NCBI RefSeq assembly: GCF_003261055.1 | Contig: NZ_CP030073.1 | Location: 5,642,001-5,706,000, forward strand | Length of the DNA: 64,000 bases | DNA from: Streptomyces cadmiisoli | GTDB lineage: Bacteria; Actinomycetota; Actinomycetes; Streptomycetales; Streptomycetaceae | Direction: 5' to 3' | Part shown: positions 9,125 to 19,500 of the stretch, one piece after another | Layout of the letters: each line of letters starts with the position of its first letter | Position numbering within the stretch: the stretch's first letter is position 1 | The notes under the pieces: generated by a model | Seen by the model: the letters and a program-made list of their open reading frames with translations, nothing else | Database searches by the model: none | What the model was told of the DNA's origin: nothing | Program-made: the position numbers and the translations under genes

Positions 9125-9171
9125 GAGCAGTCCCGCCTCCGCCGTCCCCGCCTAGAGCAGTCCCGCCTCCG
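9125..9171. repeat. 30-bp tandem duplication at convergent gene ends
   Basis: The 17-mer GAGCAGTCCCGCCTCCG occurs at 9125-9141 and again at 9155-9171, a period of 30 bp. The second copy encodes the last residues and stop region of the minus-strand phosphatase-like gene. The first lies in the gap between the two convergent genes, so it looks like a recent slippage duplication of a gene end. Confidence 0.7.
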
Positions 9172-9949
9172 ACAGCAGATACGCCGTCATCGGGTCGTAG
9201 TAGCGGGGGCTGACCACGTGGTCGTCGAGGGGGACCGTCACCTGGACGGTGCCTTCGGCCTCCGCGATGAACAGGGCGGGGTCGTTGCAGTCCGCGTAGC
9301 CGACGGAGTCGATGCCGTGCCGGCCGGCGTAGCCCGCCCAGCCGTGGTCGGCGACCACCAGGTCGGGCAGCGGGCGGCCCTCGCGCTCCAGGGCCGTGAG
9401 GACGGCCTTCATCGGCTCCCCCGAGTGCGTGTGCCACAGGGTCGCCCCGTGCTCCAGCACCGCCACGTCCGCGAACTGCATGACGTAGCCCTCCTCCGTC
9501 TGGAGGCCGTCCGGGATCACCACGATCTCGCAGCCGGCGGCGCGCAGCGCGGCGGCCGTCGCACGGTGCACGTCGAGCAGGCCGCCGGGGTGGCCGGTGG
9601 CGAACAGGACCCGCTGCCCGCCGTCCGCGGCCTTGCGCAGCCGGGCCGCCAGACGCTCCAGGGCGGCGACCGTCAGCTCGGGGTCGATGGTGTCCTGGCC
9701 GTACCGGTACTCGGGATCGTCGTTCACGCCGACCCGCTCGGCCATCACCGCGAGCACGTCCTGCTCGTCGGTCCAGCGGTCGCCGAGCTCCAGGCCGAGC
9801 CAGAAGTTGCGGACGCCGTTCGACAGTTGGCGGTAGTGGGAGAGGTTGTTCTCACGCGGGGTGGCGACGTCGCCCGCGATTCGGGTCTTCACGAGGTGCT
9901 CGACGAGCTCGGCGCGGCTGGGTGTCCCGGATATCGGCATGGCTCCCAT
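9152..9949 (-). CDS. Phosphatase-like protein (PF15698-type, function uncertain)
   Basis: A protein of about 265 aa that resembles the small actinobacterial family annotated simply as phosphatase. Conserved-looking blocks are RENNLSHYRQLSNGVRNFWLGLELGDRW, VLFATGHPGGLLDVHRATAAALRAAG, EIVVIPDGLQTEEGYVMQFADVAVLEHG and LVVADHGWAGYAGRHGIDSVGYADCNDPAL. The ATGHPG and VADHG segments could form a nucleotide- or metal-binding site. It has no signal peptide or membrane segment. Start candidates are ATG at 9949 and ATG at 9940; the first is used here and neither has a convincing ribosome binding site. It converges with tesB and lies just downstream of the PucR gene, though no functional link is evident. 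Confidence 0.55.
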   Translation of the reverse strand: MGAMPISGTPSRAELVEHLVKTRIAGDVATPRENNLSHYRQLSNGVRNFWLGLELGDRWTDEQDVLAVMAERVGVNDDPEYRYGQDTIDPELTVAALERLAARLRKAADGGQRVLFATGHPGGLLDVHRATAAALRAAGCEIVVIPDGLQTEEGYVMQFADVAVLEHGATLWHTHSGEPMKAVLTALEREGRPLPDLVVADHGWAGYAGRHGIDSVGYADCNDPALFIAEAEGTVQVTVPLDDHVVSPRYYDPMTAYLLSEAGLL

Positions 9950-10006
9950 TGTGAGGCACGCGCCGGGGCCGGGCCCCGGCGTCCCGCACGCTGGGACATG
10001 GCTCAC

Positions 10007-11566
10007 TCACCCGGTCCACGGCTGCCGCAGCGCGAACCACAGCTCCATCCGGACGTCCGGATCGTCCAGATCCGCCTCCAGCAGCGCGGCGCACCGGGCG
10101 ATGCGCTGGCGCACGGTGTTGCGGTGCACCGACAGGGCCACCGCCGTACGGTCCCAACTGCCGTGCAGGGACAGCCAGGTGCGCAGCGTTTCCGCCAGGG
10201 CGGGCACCGCGGCCACGGGCGCGAGCAGCGCACGGGCGTGGTCGCGCGCCTCGTCGGGCGGGACCAGATCGGTCAGCCCGGTGTGCGCGCCGTGGCGCAG
10301 CAGGGGCGCGCGGGTGGCGCGGGCGCGGGCCAGCGCGCGGGCCGCCTGGGTGTCGGCGGCAGGCCAGTCGTGCGGTTCGACGGCGGCGCTGACGCCGAGG
10401 GTCCAACCGGGTTGCGGCGCCGGTTCGCGATCGGCGGGCACCAGCACCCGTACGACGTCCTCACCCGGGTCGACCAGGGGCGAACCGAGCGCGGCGCCGA
10501 GCGCGGAGGCGGCGACCGGCACCCGGCGGTCCCCCCGGCCGGAGCCGGCCGGCTGCTCGGCGGCCGCGTCGTCCGGCCGGGCGTGCACGACCAGCCACCG
10601 CTCGGCGCCCAGCAGCGGCGCCACCTCGTGCGGCGCGGCCCCCAGCAGCAGCCGCACCAGCGCGCGGGAGCGGGCGGCGCCCGTGCCGATGAGGTGCTCC
10701 CCGGTCAGCAGGGACAGCAGCACCGCGGCGACCGAGGCGATGGCGTGGTCGCCGGGGTCGCGGTGGGGGGCGGCGACCCCGAGCACGAAGCCCTGCCCGG
10801 TGCCCAGGGCGTAGGCGGCCAGATGGGTGCCGGCGACGGTGTCCGTGGCCGAGGCGGGGGAGGGCCGCGCGGGGGGCGGCGGGGCGCCGGCCGGGTCGCC
10901 GGGTCCGGCGGACGCGCCGTACGGGCGGACCACCGCCGCCAGCTCCGCCAGGGGTGCGGCGACCTCGCTCACCGGCGCCCGGCCCGCCGCGGCGATCTCC
11001 GCGCCGTCCGGCCCGAACAGCACCGCGCGGCAGCCCACCCGCTGCGCCAGCTGCCGCAGCACCGACGGCACCGGGTCCGGGCGCGCGGCGGCGGCGGCCA
11101 GGCTCTGCTGGGCCTCGGTGACCCGGCGCAGTTCGGCCAGCCGGGCCTGGGCGATCAGCTGCCACACGGCGCGGGCCACACCGGAGAACGTGGTCTGCGG
11201 CGGGACCTCCAGCAGCGGCAGGTCGTACGCGTCGCAGGCGGCGACCAGGGCCCGCGGCACCCGGTCGTGCACGGGCGCCACACCGAAGCCCAGGGCGGCG
11301 CCGCCCGCCTGGACGATCCGGGACACGTAGTCCTCGAAGTAGGTCCCCGAGCCGGCCGCCTCCGGGATGTGCACGCCCGCCGTGAGCAGCAGCTCGCCGC
11401 CCAGCAGATACGGGTAGGGGTCGGACATCTCCGAGGTGTGCGCGCCGTGGATCACCACGCCGGCCCCGGCGGGCCCGGCGATCTGGCGCAGGGCGAGGTC
11501 CTCGCGGTTCAGCAGCGCGGACAGCGGAACCGGGGGGCCGGGCGGGACGGCCGGCGACTCGGACAT
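10007..11566 (-). CDS. PucR-family transcriptional regulator
   Basis: A 519-aa regulator with an N-terminal PucR ligand-sensing domain (PVPLSALLNREDLALRQIAG, then SEMSDPYPYLLGGELLLTAG) and a GGDEF-like middle region. The C-terminal PucR HTH is LRTWLSLHGSWDRTAVALSVHRNTVRQRIARCAALL near residues 455-490. PucR proteins usually activate purine, amino-acid or nitrogen-compound catabolism. It is transcribed away from the symporter, ureohydrolase and ThDP-enzyme genes across a 189-bp gap, so it is the likely activator of that unit in response to a guanidino compound. The ATG at 11566 begins MSESPAVPP; the open frame continues upstream only as antisense of the symporter gene. Confidence 0.9.
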   Translation of the reverse strand: MSESPAVPPGPPVPLSALLNREDLALRQIAGPAGAGVVIHGAHTSEMSDPYPYLLGGELLLTAGVHIPEAAGSGTYFEDYVSRIVQAGGAALGFGVAPVHDRVPRALVAACDAYDLPLLEVPPQTTFSGVARAVWQLIAQARLAELRRVTEAQQSLAAAAARPDPVPSVLRQLAQRVGCRAVLFGPDGAEIAAAGRAPVSEVAAPLAELAAVVRPYGASAGPGDPAGAPPPPARPSPASATDTVAGTHLAAYALGTGQGFVLGVAAPHRDPGDHAIASVAAVLLSLLTGEHLIGTGAARSRALVRLLLGAAPHEVAPLLGAERWLVVHARPDDAAAEQPAGSGRGDRRVPVAASALGAALGSPLVDPGEDVVRVLVPADREPAPQPGWTLGVSAAVEPHDWPAADTQAARALARARATRAPLLRHGAHTGLTDLVPPDEARDHARALLAPVAAVPALAETLRTWLSLHGSWDRTAVALSVHRNTVRQRIARCAALLEADLDDPDVRMELWFALRQPWTG

Positions 11567-11755
11567 GGTGTGCGTTTCCTCCAGTCCGTTCGGCTCGAAT
11601 GGATGAAACGTACACTTCGCAGTCGCTTTCCGGCCACCTAAGGTCGGACCCGACCGGCAACCGCGGGTACGGGCGGATGTCCCCGCGAGGTCACCGGACA
11701 CCCTCCCACCCCCCTCTGCACGACACGCCACCGACAGTGCGCGAAGGAGAGCCCC
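11567..11755. promoter_or_regulatory. Divergent promoter region, pucR / symporter
   Basis: This 189-bp gap separates the minus-strand PucR gene from the plus-strand symporter operon and must contain both promoters. The AT-richer GAAACGTACACTTCGCAG segment near 11606-11623 is the best candidate for promoter or activator contacts. GAAGGAG at 11743-11749 is the symporter ribosome binding site. I see no clean palindrome. Confidence 0.4.
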
Positions 11756-13216
11756 ATGGCCGTCGACTACACAGTGATCGTCGTCTATCTGGCCGGCATG
11801 CTGGCCATGGGCTGGTGGGGCATGCGCCGCGCCAAGTCGAAGAGCGAGTTCCTGGTCGCGGGCCGCCGGCTCGGTCCCGCGATGTACTCCGGAACCATGG
11901 CGGCGATCGTCCTCGGCGGCGCGTCCACCATCGGCGGTGTCGGCCTCGGCTACCAGTACGGGCTGTCCGGCGCGTGGATGGTGTTCACCATCGGTCTCGG
12001 ACTGCTGGCGCTGAGCGTCTTCTTCTCGGCGCGGATCGCCCGGCTGAAGGTCTACACCGTCTCCGAGATGCTGGACCTGCGCTACGGCGGCCGGGCGGGG
12101 GTTATCTCCGGACTGGTCATGTGGGCGTACACCCTGATGCTCGCGGTGACCTCGACCATCGCGTACGCCACGATCTTCGACGTCCTCTTCGACATCAACC
12201 GCACCCTCGCGATCGTCCTCGGCGGCTCGATCGTCGTCGCGTACTCCACGCTCGGCGGCATGTGGTCGATCACGCTGACCGACATGGTGCAGTTCGTGGT
12301 GAAGACCGTCGGCGTGCTGCTCCTGCTGCTGCCCATCGCGGTCGTCAAGGCCGGCGGTTTCAGCGAGATGAAGGCCCAGCTGCCCACCGAGTACTTCGAC
12401 CCGCTGGGCATCGGCGGCGAGACGATCTTCACCTACGTGCTGATCTACACCTTCGGCATGCTGATCGGCCAGGACATCTGGCAGCGCGTGTTCACCGCGC
12501 GCAGCGACCGCACGGCCAAGTGGGGCGGCACCGTCGCCGGCACCTACTGCCTCGTCTACGCCCTCGCCGGCGCCGTCATCGGCACCGCGGCCAAGGTCCT
12601 GTACCCGAACCTGGCCAGCGCCGACGACGCCTTCGCCACCATCGTCAAGGACGAGCTGCCGGTCGGTGTGCGCGGGCTGGTGCTGGCCGCCGCGCTCGCC
12701 GCCGTGATGTCGACCTCCTCCGGCGCCCTGATCGCCTGTGCCACCGTCGCCAACAACGACATCTGGTCCCGGCTGCGCGGCGCCGTGGGGCCCGCCGGCC
12801 AGGAGCACGACGAGGTCAAGGGCAACCGGACCTTCATCCTGCTGATGGGGCTCGCCGTGATCGGCACCGCCATCGCGCTCAACGACGTCGTCCAGGCGCT
12901 GACCGTCGCCTACAACCTGCTCGTCGGCGGCCTGCTCGTGCCGATCCTCGGCGGGCTGCTGTGGCGGCGCGGCACCGCGCAGGGCGCGCTCGCCTCGGTC
13001 GTCGTCGGCGGCCTGTCGGTGATCGTGCTGATGGCGACGCACGGCATCCTCGCCAACGAGCCCGTGTACTACGGCCTGCTCGCCTCCCTCGCCACCTACG
13101 TCGTGGTGTCCCTGGCGACGAAGCCGACCGACGAAGCCGTCCTCGCCGCCTGGCGCGAGCGGCTCGCCGGCCGGTCCCCCGAACCCGTGTCCGAACCGGC
13201 CGCGGCGCACCAGTAG
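11756..13216 (+). CDS. Sodium:solute symporter (SSS family)
   Basis: A 486-aa polytopic membrane protein of the SSS family with about 13 hydrophobic segments, starting MAVDYTVIVVYLAGMLAMGWWGMRRAKSKSEFLVAGRRLG. The stretch GRRLGPAMYSGTMAAIVLGGASTIGG and later SNDIWSR-like and MSTSSGALIACATVANNDIWSR segments are typical of SSS sodium and substrate sites. It should import an organic cation or amino-acid-like solute with sodium. It is first in an operon with a ureohydrolase and a ThDP-dependent enzyme, so the substrate is plausibly a guanidino compound such as agmatine, guanidinobutyrate or an arginine derivative. That assignment rests on context only. Confidence 0.9.
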   Translation: MAVDYTVIVVYLAGMLAMGWWGMRRAKSKSEFLVAGRRLGPAMYSGTMAAIVLGGASTIGGVGLGYQYGLSGAWMVFTIGLGLLALSVFFSARIARLKVYTVSEMLDLRYGGRAGVISGLVMWAYTLMLAVTSTIAYATIFDVLFDINRTLAIVLGGSIVVAYSTLGGMWSITLTDMVQFVVKTVGVLLLLLPIAVVKAGGFSEMKAQLPTEYFDPLGIGGETIFTYVLIYTFGMLIGQDIWQRVFTARSDRTAKWGGTVAGTYCLVYALAGAVIGTAAKVLYPNLASADDAFATIVKDELPVGVRGLVLAAALAAVMSTSSGALIACATVANNDIWSRLRGAVGPAGQEHDEVKGNRTFILLMGLAVIGTAIALNDVVQALTVAYNLLVGGLLVPILGGLLWRRGTAQGALASVVVGGLSVIVLMATHGILANEPVYYGLLASLATYVVVSLATKPTDEAVLAAWRERLAGRSPEPVSEPAAAHQ

Positions 13217-13278
13217 AGTCGCAGGCGACGTACATAGCGGCATATACGCGACATGCTTGAGAAAGAAGGCAGTTCCTC

Positions 13279-14247
13279 ATGACCAGCAACGAGACGCCCC
13301 GCGGCCCCGTCGACTCGTCCCGCGTCCCGCGGTACGCCGGTCCCGCGACCTTCGCCCGGCTGCCGCGCCTCGACGAGGTCGGCCGCGCCGACGTCGCCGT
13401 CGTGGGCGTCCCGTTCGACTCGGGCGTCTCGTACCGGCCGGGCGCCCGCTTCGGCGGCAACGCGATCCGCGAGGCGTCCCGGCTGCTGCGCCCCTACAAC
13501 CCGGCGCAGGACGCCTCCCCGTTCGCCCTCGCCCAGGTCGCCGACGGCGGTGACATAGCCGTCAACCCGTTCAACATCAACGAGGCCGTGGAGACCGTCG
13601 AGGCCGCCGCCGACGAGCTGCTCGGCACCGGCGCCCGGCTGATGACGCTCGGCGGCGACCACACCATCGCGCTGCCGCTGCTGCGCTCGGTCGCCAAGAA
13701 GCACGGCCCGGTCGCGCTGCTGCACTTCGACGCCCACCTCGACACCTGGGACACCTACTTCGGCGCCGAGTACACCCACGGCACGCCGTTCCGCCGCGCG
13801 GTGGAGGAGGGCATCCTCGACACCGAGGCCCTCTCCCACGTCGGCACCCGCGGCCCGCTCTACGGCAAGCAGGACCTCACCGACGACGCGAAGATGGGCT
13901 TCGGCATCGTCACCTCCGCCGACGTCTACCGCCGCGGCGCCGACGAGATCGCCGACCAGCTGCGCCAGCGCATCGGCGACCGCCCGCTGTACATCTCCAT
14001 CGACATCGACTGCCTGGACCCGGCGCACGCGCCCGGCACCGGCACCCCCGAGGCCGGCGGCATGACCTCCCGCGAGCTGCTGGAGATCCTGCGCGGCCTC
14101 GCCTCGTGCAACCTGGTCTCGGCGGACGTCGTCGAGGTCGCCCCCGCCTACGACCACGCGGAGATCACCTCGGTGGCGGCGTCCCACACGGCGTACGAAC
14201 TGACCACGATCATGTCCCGCCAGATTGCAGAGGCTCGCTCGAAGTGA
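13279..14247 (+). CDS. speB: Ureohydrolase (agmatinase/guanidinobutyrase family)
   Basis: A 322-aa Mn-dependent ureohydrolase that releases urea from a guanidino substrate. Metal and catalytic motifs are intact: [25 protein letters not shown] and [24 protein letters not shown]. Sequence alone does not separate agmatinase (product putrescine) from guanidinobutyrase (product GABA) or guanidinopropionase. The downstream gene overlaps by four bases and resembles 2-ketoarginine decarboxylase, which favours a guanidinobutyrase-type role in the arginine transaminase pathway. The ATG at 13279 follows AGAAGGCAG. The gene lies 62 bases after the symporter. Confidence 0.9.
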   Translation: MTSNETPRGPVDSSRVPRYAGPATFARLPRLDEVGRADVAVVGVPFDSGVSYRPGARFGGNAIREASRLLRPYNPAQDASPFALAQVADGGDIAVNPFNINEAVETVEAAADELLGTGARLMTLGGDHTIALPLLRSVAKKHGPVALLHFDAHLDTWDTYFGAEYTHGTPFRRAVEEGILDTEALSHVGTRGPLYGKQDLTDDAKMGFGIVTSADVYRRGADEIADQLRQRIGDRPLYISIDIDCLDPAHAPGTGTPEAGGMTSRELLEILRGLASCNLVSADVVEVAPAYDHAEITSVAASHTAYELTTIMSRQIAEARSK

Positions 14248-15929
14248 CGCACGACCACGACCTGGTCCTCCGCCCCACCGCGGCGCAGACGGAGGCCGCG
14301 CTGAACCCGCCCCCCGGCCGCAACGGCGGCGACCTCGTCGTGGAGACCCTGGCCGGGCTCGGCGCGACGACCGTCTTCGGCCTGCCCGGCCAGCACGCGC
14401 TCGGCATGTTCGACGCGCTGCGCCGCTCCGACCTGCGGTACATCGGCCTGCGGGTGGAGAACAACGCCGGGTTCGCGGCCGACGCGTACGGGCGGATCAC
14501 GGGGGAGGCCGCGCCGCTGCTGCTGTCCACCGGCCCCGGCGCGCTGACCTCCCTGGCCGCGCTCCAGGAGGCGCGGGCCGCCTCCGCCCCGGTCCTCGCG
14601 ATCAGCAGCCAGATCCCCACGGCCGGCCTGGGCGGCGGCCGCCACGGCTATCTGCACGAACTCCCGGACCAGGCGGCCTCGTTCCGCGGGGTGGTCAAGT
14701 CCGTGCACACGGTCCGTACGCAGTCCCAGATCCCGTCGGCGATCGCACAGGCCTGGCAGTCGGCGCTGACGGCGCCGCACGGCCCGGTCTGGGTGGAGAT
14801 CCCGCAGGACGTGCTGCTCGCCGGGACCGCGATCCCGGTCGTGACCGGGGTCGACGCGACACCGCAGGAACTCGCCCCGCGCCCCGAGCTGACCGCCGTG
14901 GCGGCGGAACTGCTGTCGACGGCGTCCCGGCCCGCGATCATCGCGGGCGGCGGAGTGGTCCGCGCGGACGCCTCGGGCAAGCTGCTCCGGCTCGCGGAGA
15001 AGCTCGCGGCGCCCGTGGTGACGACCTTCGGCGGCAAGGGCGCCTTCCCCTGGCGGCACCCCCTGTCGTTGCAGTCGTGGCTGGAGGACCGGCACACCAC
15101 CGACTTCCTGGAGGACGCGGACGTCCTCCTCGTGGTCGGCTCCGGCCTCGGCGAACTCTCCTCGAACTACCACACCTTCAAGCCCCGCGGCCGGGTCGTC
15201 CAGATCGAGGCGGACCTCGGCAAGCTGGAGTCCAACCACCCCGCCCTCGGTATCCACGCGGACGCCCGCTCGGCCCTCCAGGCACTGCTGGAGACGGTGC
15301 GCGAGCGCACGGACGAGACCGCCCCCGAGCGGGTGCGCACGCTGCTGGAGAAGGTCGCCCGCCGTATCGCGGGCCAGGAGCTCACGCTGGAGCAGGACGT
15401 GCTGGCCGCGGTGCGCCGGGCGCTGCCGCCGCGGTCCCCGTCCTTCTGGGACATGACGATCCTGGCCTACTGGGCCTGGTCGGCCTTCGACCCCGGGACC
15501 CCCAACACCATGCACTCCGCCCAGGGCGCCGGCGGCCTCGGCTACGGCTTCCCGGCGGCCCTCGGCGCGGCCGCCGCCGACCCCACCCGCCCGGTGCTGG
15601 CGGTCTCCGGGGACGGCGGCGCCCTGTACTCGATCGCCGAACTGGCGACGGCCCGCCAGTACGACCTCGACGTCACCTGGCTGATCGTCGACGACGGCGG
15701 CTACGGCATCCTGCGCGAGTACATGACCGACGCGTTCGGCCAGGCCACGGCGACGGAGCTGACCCGGCCCGACTATGTGGCGCTGGCCGAGTCCTTCGGC
15801 GTCCCCGGCGTCCGTACGACGCCCGCGACGCTCGAGGCGGACCTCAGGACGGCACTGGCCTCACCGGGACCGTCGGTGGTCGTCCTCCCGGCGGTGCTGC
15901 GCATGTTCGCGCCCACCCACCTGGACTGA
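14244..15929 (+). CDS. ThDP-dependent enzyme, acetolactate synthase-like; candidate 2-ketoarginine decarboxylase
   Basis: A 561-aa enzyme of the acetolactate synthase/benzoylformate decarboxylase superfamily. The N-terminal ThDP Pyr domain has [18 protein letters not shown] and the activating Glu72 in [19 protein letters not shown]. The central domain spans about residues 205-340. The C-terminal PP domain has GDGG at 456-459, but at residues 483-484 the usual Asn-Asn or Asn-His metal-site pair is Asp-Asp (LIVDDGGYG). The GTG start overlaps the ureohydrolase stop (GTGA), so the products are coupled. Length and pairing with a ureohydrolase match AruI of the arginine transaminase pathway. A dehydrogenase for the aldehyde product is not encoded here. 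The family is firm; the substrate is inferred. Confidence 0.85.
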   Translation: MTHDHDLVLRPTAAQTEAALNPPPGRNGGDLVVETLAGLGATTVFGLPGQHALGMFDALRRSDLRYIGLRVENNAGFAADAYGRITGEAAPLLLSTGPGALTSLAALQEARAASAPVLAISSQIPTAGLGGGRHGYLHELPDQAASFRGVVKSVHTVRTQSQIPSAIAQAWQSALTAPHGPVWVEIPQDVLLAGTAIPVVTGVDATPQELAPRPELTAVAAELLSTASRPAIIAGGGVVRADASGKLLRLAEKLAAPVVTTFGGKGAFPWRHPLSLQSWLEDRHTTDFLEDADVLLVVGSGLGELSSNYHTFKPRGRVVQIEADLGKLESNHPALGIHADARSALQALLETVRERTDETAPERVRTLLEKVARRIAGQELTLEQDVLAAVRRALPPRSPSFWDMTILAYWAWSAFDPGTPNTMHSAQGAGGLGYGFPAALGAAAADPTRPVLAVSGDGGALYSIAELATARQYDLDVTWLIVDDGGYGILREYMTDAFGQATATELTRPDYVALAESFGVPGVRTTPATLEADLRTALASPGPSVVVLPAVLRMFAPTHLD

Positions 15930-15942
15930 GGCGCGGCAGGCC

Positions 15943-16299
15943 CTAGCAGGCGCCCGGGCCGACCCCGTCGATCCGGCCGCCGAAGTCGCCGAGGTAGCGC
16001 GAGCGCCAGTCGCCGTTGAACACGTCCCGCTTCTCCACCGGGCTCCAGTTGATGAAACAGGCGCGGGTGCTCGCGACGGCCGAGCCGACATGGTCGTGCA
16101 GATACGACGGCATGTCGCGATAGCCGCTGCGTGCCGTCCACTCCCAGTAGTTCCCGCTGAAGCCCTCGCCGCTCCAGAAGCACACCGAGCCGTCCGGGCA
16201 GGACGGGGGCGCCGCGGCGGACGCGGTGCTCTGGGCGGCCGGCAGGGCGAGGGCGGTCAGCGCGAGGGCGGCGGCGGCGGACCAGCAACGAAGATTCAC
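15943..16299 (-). CDS. Small secreted protein, peptidase inhibitor I36-like
   Basis: A 118-aa exported protein. The N-terminal signal peptide of about 30 residues (MNLRCWSAAAALALTALALPAAQSTASAAAPP) is followed by a Cys-containing domain with CPDGSVCFWSGEGFSGNYWEWTARSGYRDM. This is the pattern of Streptomyces I36/SMPI-like metalloproteinase inhibitors and related beta/gamma-crystallin folds. Four Cys in the mature part could form two disulphides. The GTG at 16299 follows GGAGA at suitable spacing. It faces the ThDP-enzyme gene with 13 bases between stops. Inhibitor activity is unproven; many relatives are only structurally similar. Confidence 0.75.
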   Translation of the reverse strand: MNLRCWSAAAALALTALALPAAQSTASAAAPPSCPDGSVCFWSGEGFSGNYWEWTARSGYRDMPSYLHDHVGSAVASTRACFINWSPVEKRDVFNGDWRSRYLGDFGGRIDGVGPGAC

Positions 16300-16591
16300 G
16301 TCGGTCTCCAGACCTTTCGGGAACAGGGTTCGCCCCGGCGGAAGTGCCGGGGCGATGCCATCGTCGCGGCACCGCCGCGCGGCCCGCCCGGATCCGTGGT
16401 CCACACCACCTCAAGGAAGGAACCAGGAGCTCAGCGGCGTGATCGTCGCGGACACAGGGCTCCGGTGCGCCGGGGCGTACCCGCTGCGTGCACGCCCGTG
16501 GCCGGGGCCGCCGAATGTTTCGGCGGGATGAAATCCGCCCCCGCGCGCGTTGGTGACTTGCGGAAGATCAGGTCGAACGGAGGGCACCCGC

Positions 16592-19500
16592 GTGGCAGTG
16601 CAACGGGGAGAAGACAGGGGCTGGGCGCGACGACTCGCCGGGTACGCCTGGCGGCATCGCACGGACGTGATCCTGGCCCTCGGCTCCTCCCTGGCCGGGA
16701 TGGCCGTGCTGGCCCTGGTCCCGCTGATCACCAAGGTGATCATCGACGATGTGATCGGCGACCGGACCCGGGAGATGGGGCCCTGGGCAGGCGGCCTCGT
16801 CGGCGCGGCCGTGCTGGTGTACGTCCTCACCTACGTCCGCCGCTACTACGGCGGCCGTCTCGCCCTCGACGTCCAGCACGACCTGCGCACGGACATGTTC
16901 GAGACGATCACCCGGCTCGACGGGCGGCGTCAGGACGAACTGTCCACCGGGCAGGTCGTCGGCCGGGCCACCAGCGATCTCCAGCTGATCCAGAGCCTGC
17001 TGTTCATGCTCCCGATGACGATCGGGAACTTCCTGCTCTTCCTGATCTCCCTCGGCATCATGGCGTCGCTGTCCCTGCCGCTCACCTTCGTCGCGCTCGC
17101 CGTCGCACCCGCGCTCTGGGTGATCGCCAAACGCAGCCGCAGCCGGCTGCACCCGGCCACCTGGTACGCCCAGGCGCAGGCCGCCGCCGTGGCCGGCGTG
17201 GTGGACGGCGCGGTCAGCGGCGTCCGCGTGGTGAAGGGGTTCGGGCAGGAGGACCAGGAGACCGGCAAGCTGCGCGAGGTCGGCCGGAAGCTGTTCGCGG
17301 GCCGCCTGCGCACCATCCGGCTGAACTCGGTCTACACCCCCGCCCTCCAGTCGGTGCCCGCCGTCGGGCAGGTCGCGATGCTCGCCCTGGGCGGCTGGCT
17401 CGCGGTCCGCGGCCAGATCACGCTGGGCACGTTCGTCGCCTTCTCCACCTATCTCGCCCAGCTCGTCGGGCCGGTCCGGATGCTGGCCGTCGTCCTCACC
17501 GTCGCGCAGCAGGCCCGGGCCGGCACCGAGCGCGTCCTGGAGCTGATCGACACCGAGCCCACGCTGCGCGACGGCACCAAGGACCTCCCCGCCGACGCCC
17601 CCGCCACCGTCGAGTTCGACGACGTCTCCTTCGGCTACGACGCCGAGCGGCCGGTCCTCGACGGCCTCTCCTTCGAGATACGCCCCGGTGAGACCCTCGC
17701 CGTGGTCGGCTCCTCGGGCTCCGGGAAGTCGACCGTCTCCCTGCTCCTGCCGCGCTTCTACGACGTCACGCACGGCGCCGTCCTGGTCGGCGGCCACGAT
17801 GTGCGCGAGCTGACCCTGGACTCGCTGCGGGCCGCGATCGGGATGGTCCCCGAGGACTCGTTCCTCTTCTCCGACACGGTCCGCAACAACATCGCCTACG
17901 GCCGCCCCGACGCCACCCGCGAACAGATCGAGGAGGCGGCGCGGGCGGCCCAGGCCGACGGCTTCATCGCCGCGCTGCCCGACGGCTACGACACCGAGGT
18001 CGGCGAGCACGGCCTGACCCTCTCCGGCGGCCAGCGCCAGCGCGTCGCGCTGGCCCGCGCGATCCTCACCGACCCGCGCCTGCTCGTCCTCGACGACGCC
18101 ACCTCCGCCGTGGACGCCCGGGTCGAGCACGAGATCCACGAAGCGCTCAAGCAGGTGATGCGGGGCCGTACCACCCTGCTGATCGCGCATCGCCGCTCCA
18201 CCCTGGGCCTCGCGGACCGCATCGCCGTCCTCGACTCCGGGCGCCTCGCCGACCTGGGCACCCACGAGGAGCTCCAGGAGCGCTCCGCCCTCTACCGCCG
18301 TCTGCTCACCGACCCGGACGGGCTCGGCGGCGTCTCCCCGGGCCACGCCCAGCCCGTCGCACCGCCCGAGGACACCTCCCTGCGCGACGAACTGGACGCC
18401 GAGTTCGACGCCGAGCGCGGGGTGACCCCGCGCCTGTGGACCGGCGACCGGGAGCCGAAGGACACCGGGCTGGCCGGCACGCCCGCCACCCCCGAGCTCC
18501 TCGCCCAGGTCGACGCCCTGCCGCCCGCCACCGACGTCCCCGGGGTCGACGAGGCGAGCGCGGTGCGGCCCGAGGACTCGTACGGGCTCAAGCGGCTGCT
18601 GCGCGGTTTCGGCGTGCCGCTCCTGATCAGCCTGGGCCTGGTCGCCGTCGACGCCGGGTCGGGACTGCTGCTGCCGGTCCTGATCCGGCACGGCATCGAC
18701 AGCGGCGTCGGGGAGATGGCCCTCGGCGCGGTCTGGGCCGCTTCCCTGCTCGCCCTGCTCGCCGTCCTCGCGCAGTGGGCGGCGCAGATCGGCGAGATCC
18801 GGATGACCGGCCGCACCGGTGAACGCGTCCTGTACTCGCTGCGGCTGAAGATCTTCTCCCAGCTCCAGCGTCTCGGCCTCGACTACTACGAGCGCGAGCT
18901 GACCGGGCGGATCATGACCCGGATGACCACCGACGTCGACGCGCTGTCCACCTTCCTCCAGACCGGTCTGGTCACGGCGTTCGTCTCGGTGGTCACCTTC
19001 TTCGGCATCATGGGCGCCCTGCTGGTGATCGACGTGCAGCTCGCCCTCGTCGTGTTCGCGACCCTGCCGCCGCTGATCGTCGCCACGTACTTCTTCCGCA
19101 GGGCGAGCGTGAAGGCGTACGAGCTGGCCCGTGAGCGGGTGTCGACGGTCAACGCCGACCTCCAGGAGACGGTGTCCGGACTGCGGATCGTGCAGGCGTT
19201 CGGGCGTGAGCGGGACGGCGGCCGGCGCTTCACCGAGCGCAGCGACAGTTACCGTCAGGCCCGGATCCGCGGCCAGTGGCTGATCTCGGTCTACTTCCCC
19301 TTCGTGCAGCTCCTGGCGTCGGTGGCCGCGGCGGCCGTGCTGATCGCGGGTGCCGGACGGATCGAGGCGGCCACCCTGACGGCGGGTGCGCTGGTGGCGT
19401 ACCTGCTCTACATCGACCTGTTCTTCGCCCCCGTCCAGCAGCTCTCCCAGGTCTTCGACGGCTACCAGCAGGCGACGGTGTCGCTCGGCCGCATCCAGGA

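Noticed and set aside
10007..13243. A 1078-codon minus-strand frame
   Set aside because: Only its last 519 codons are the PucR protein; the upstream part is antisense to the symporter gene, so the start was set at 11566.
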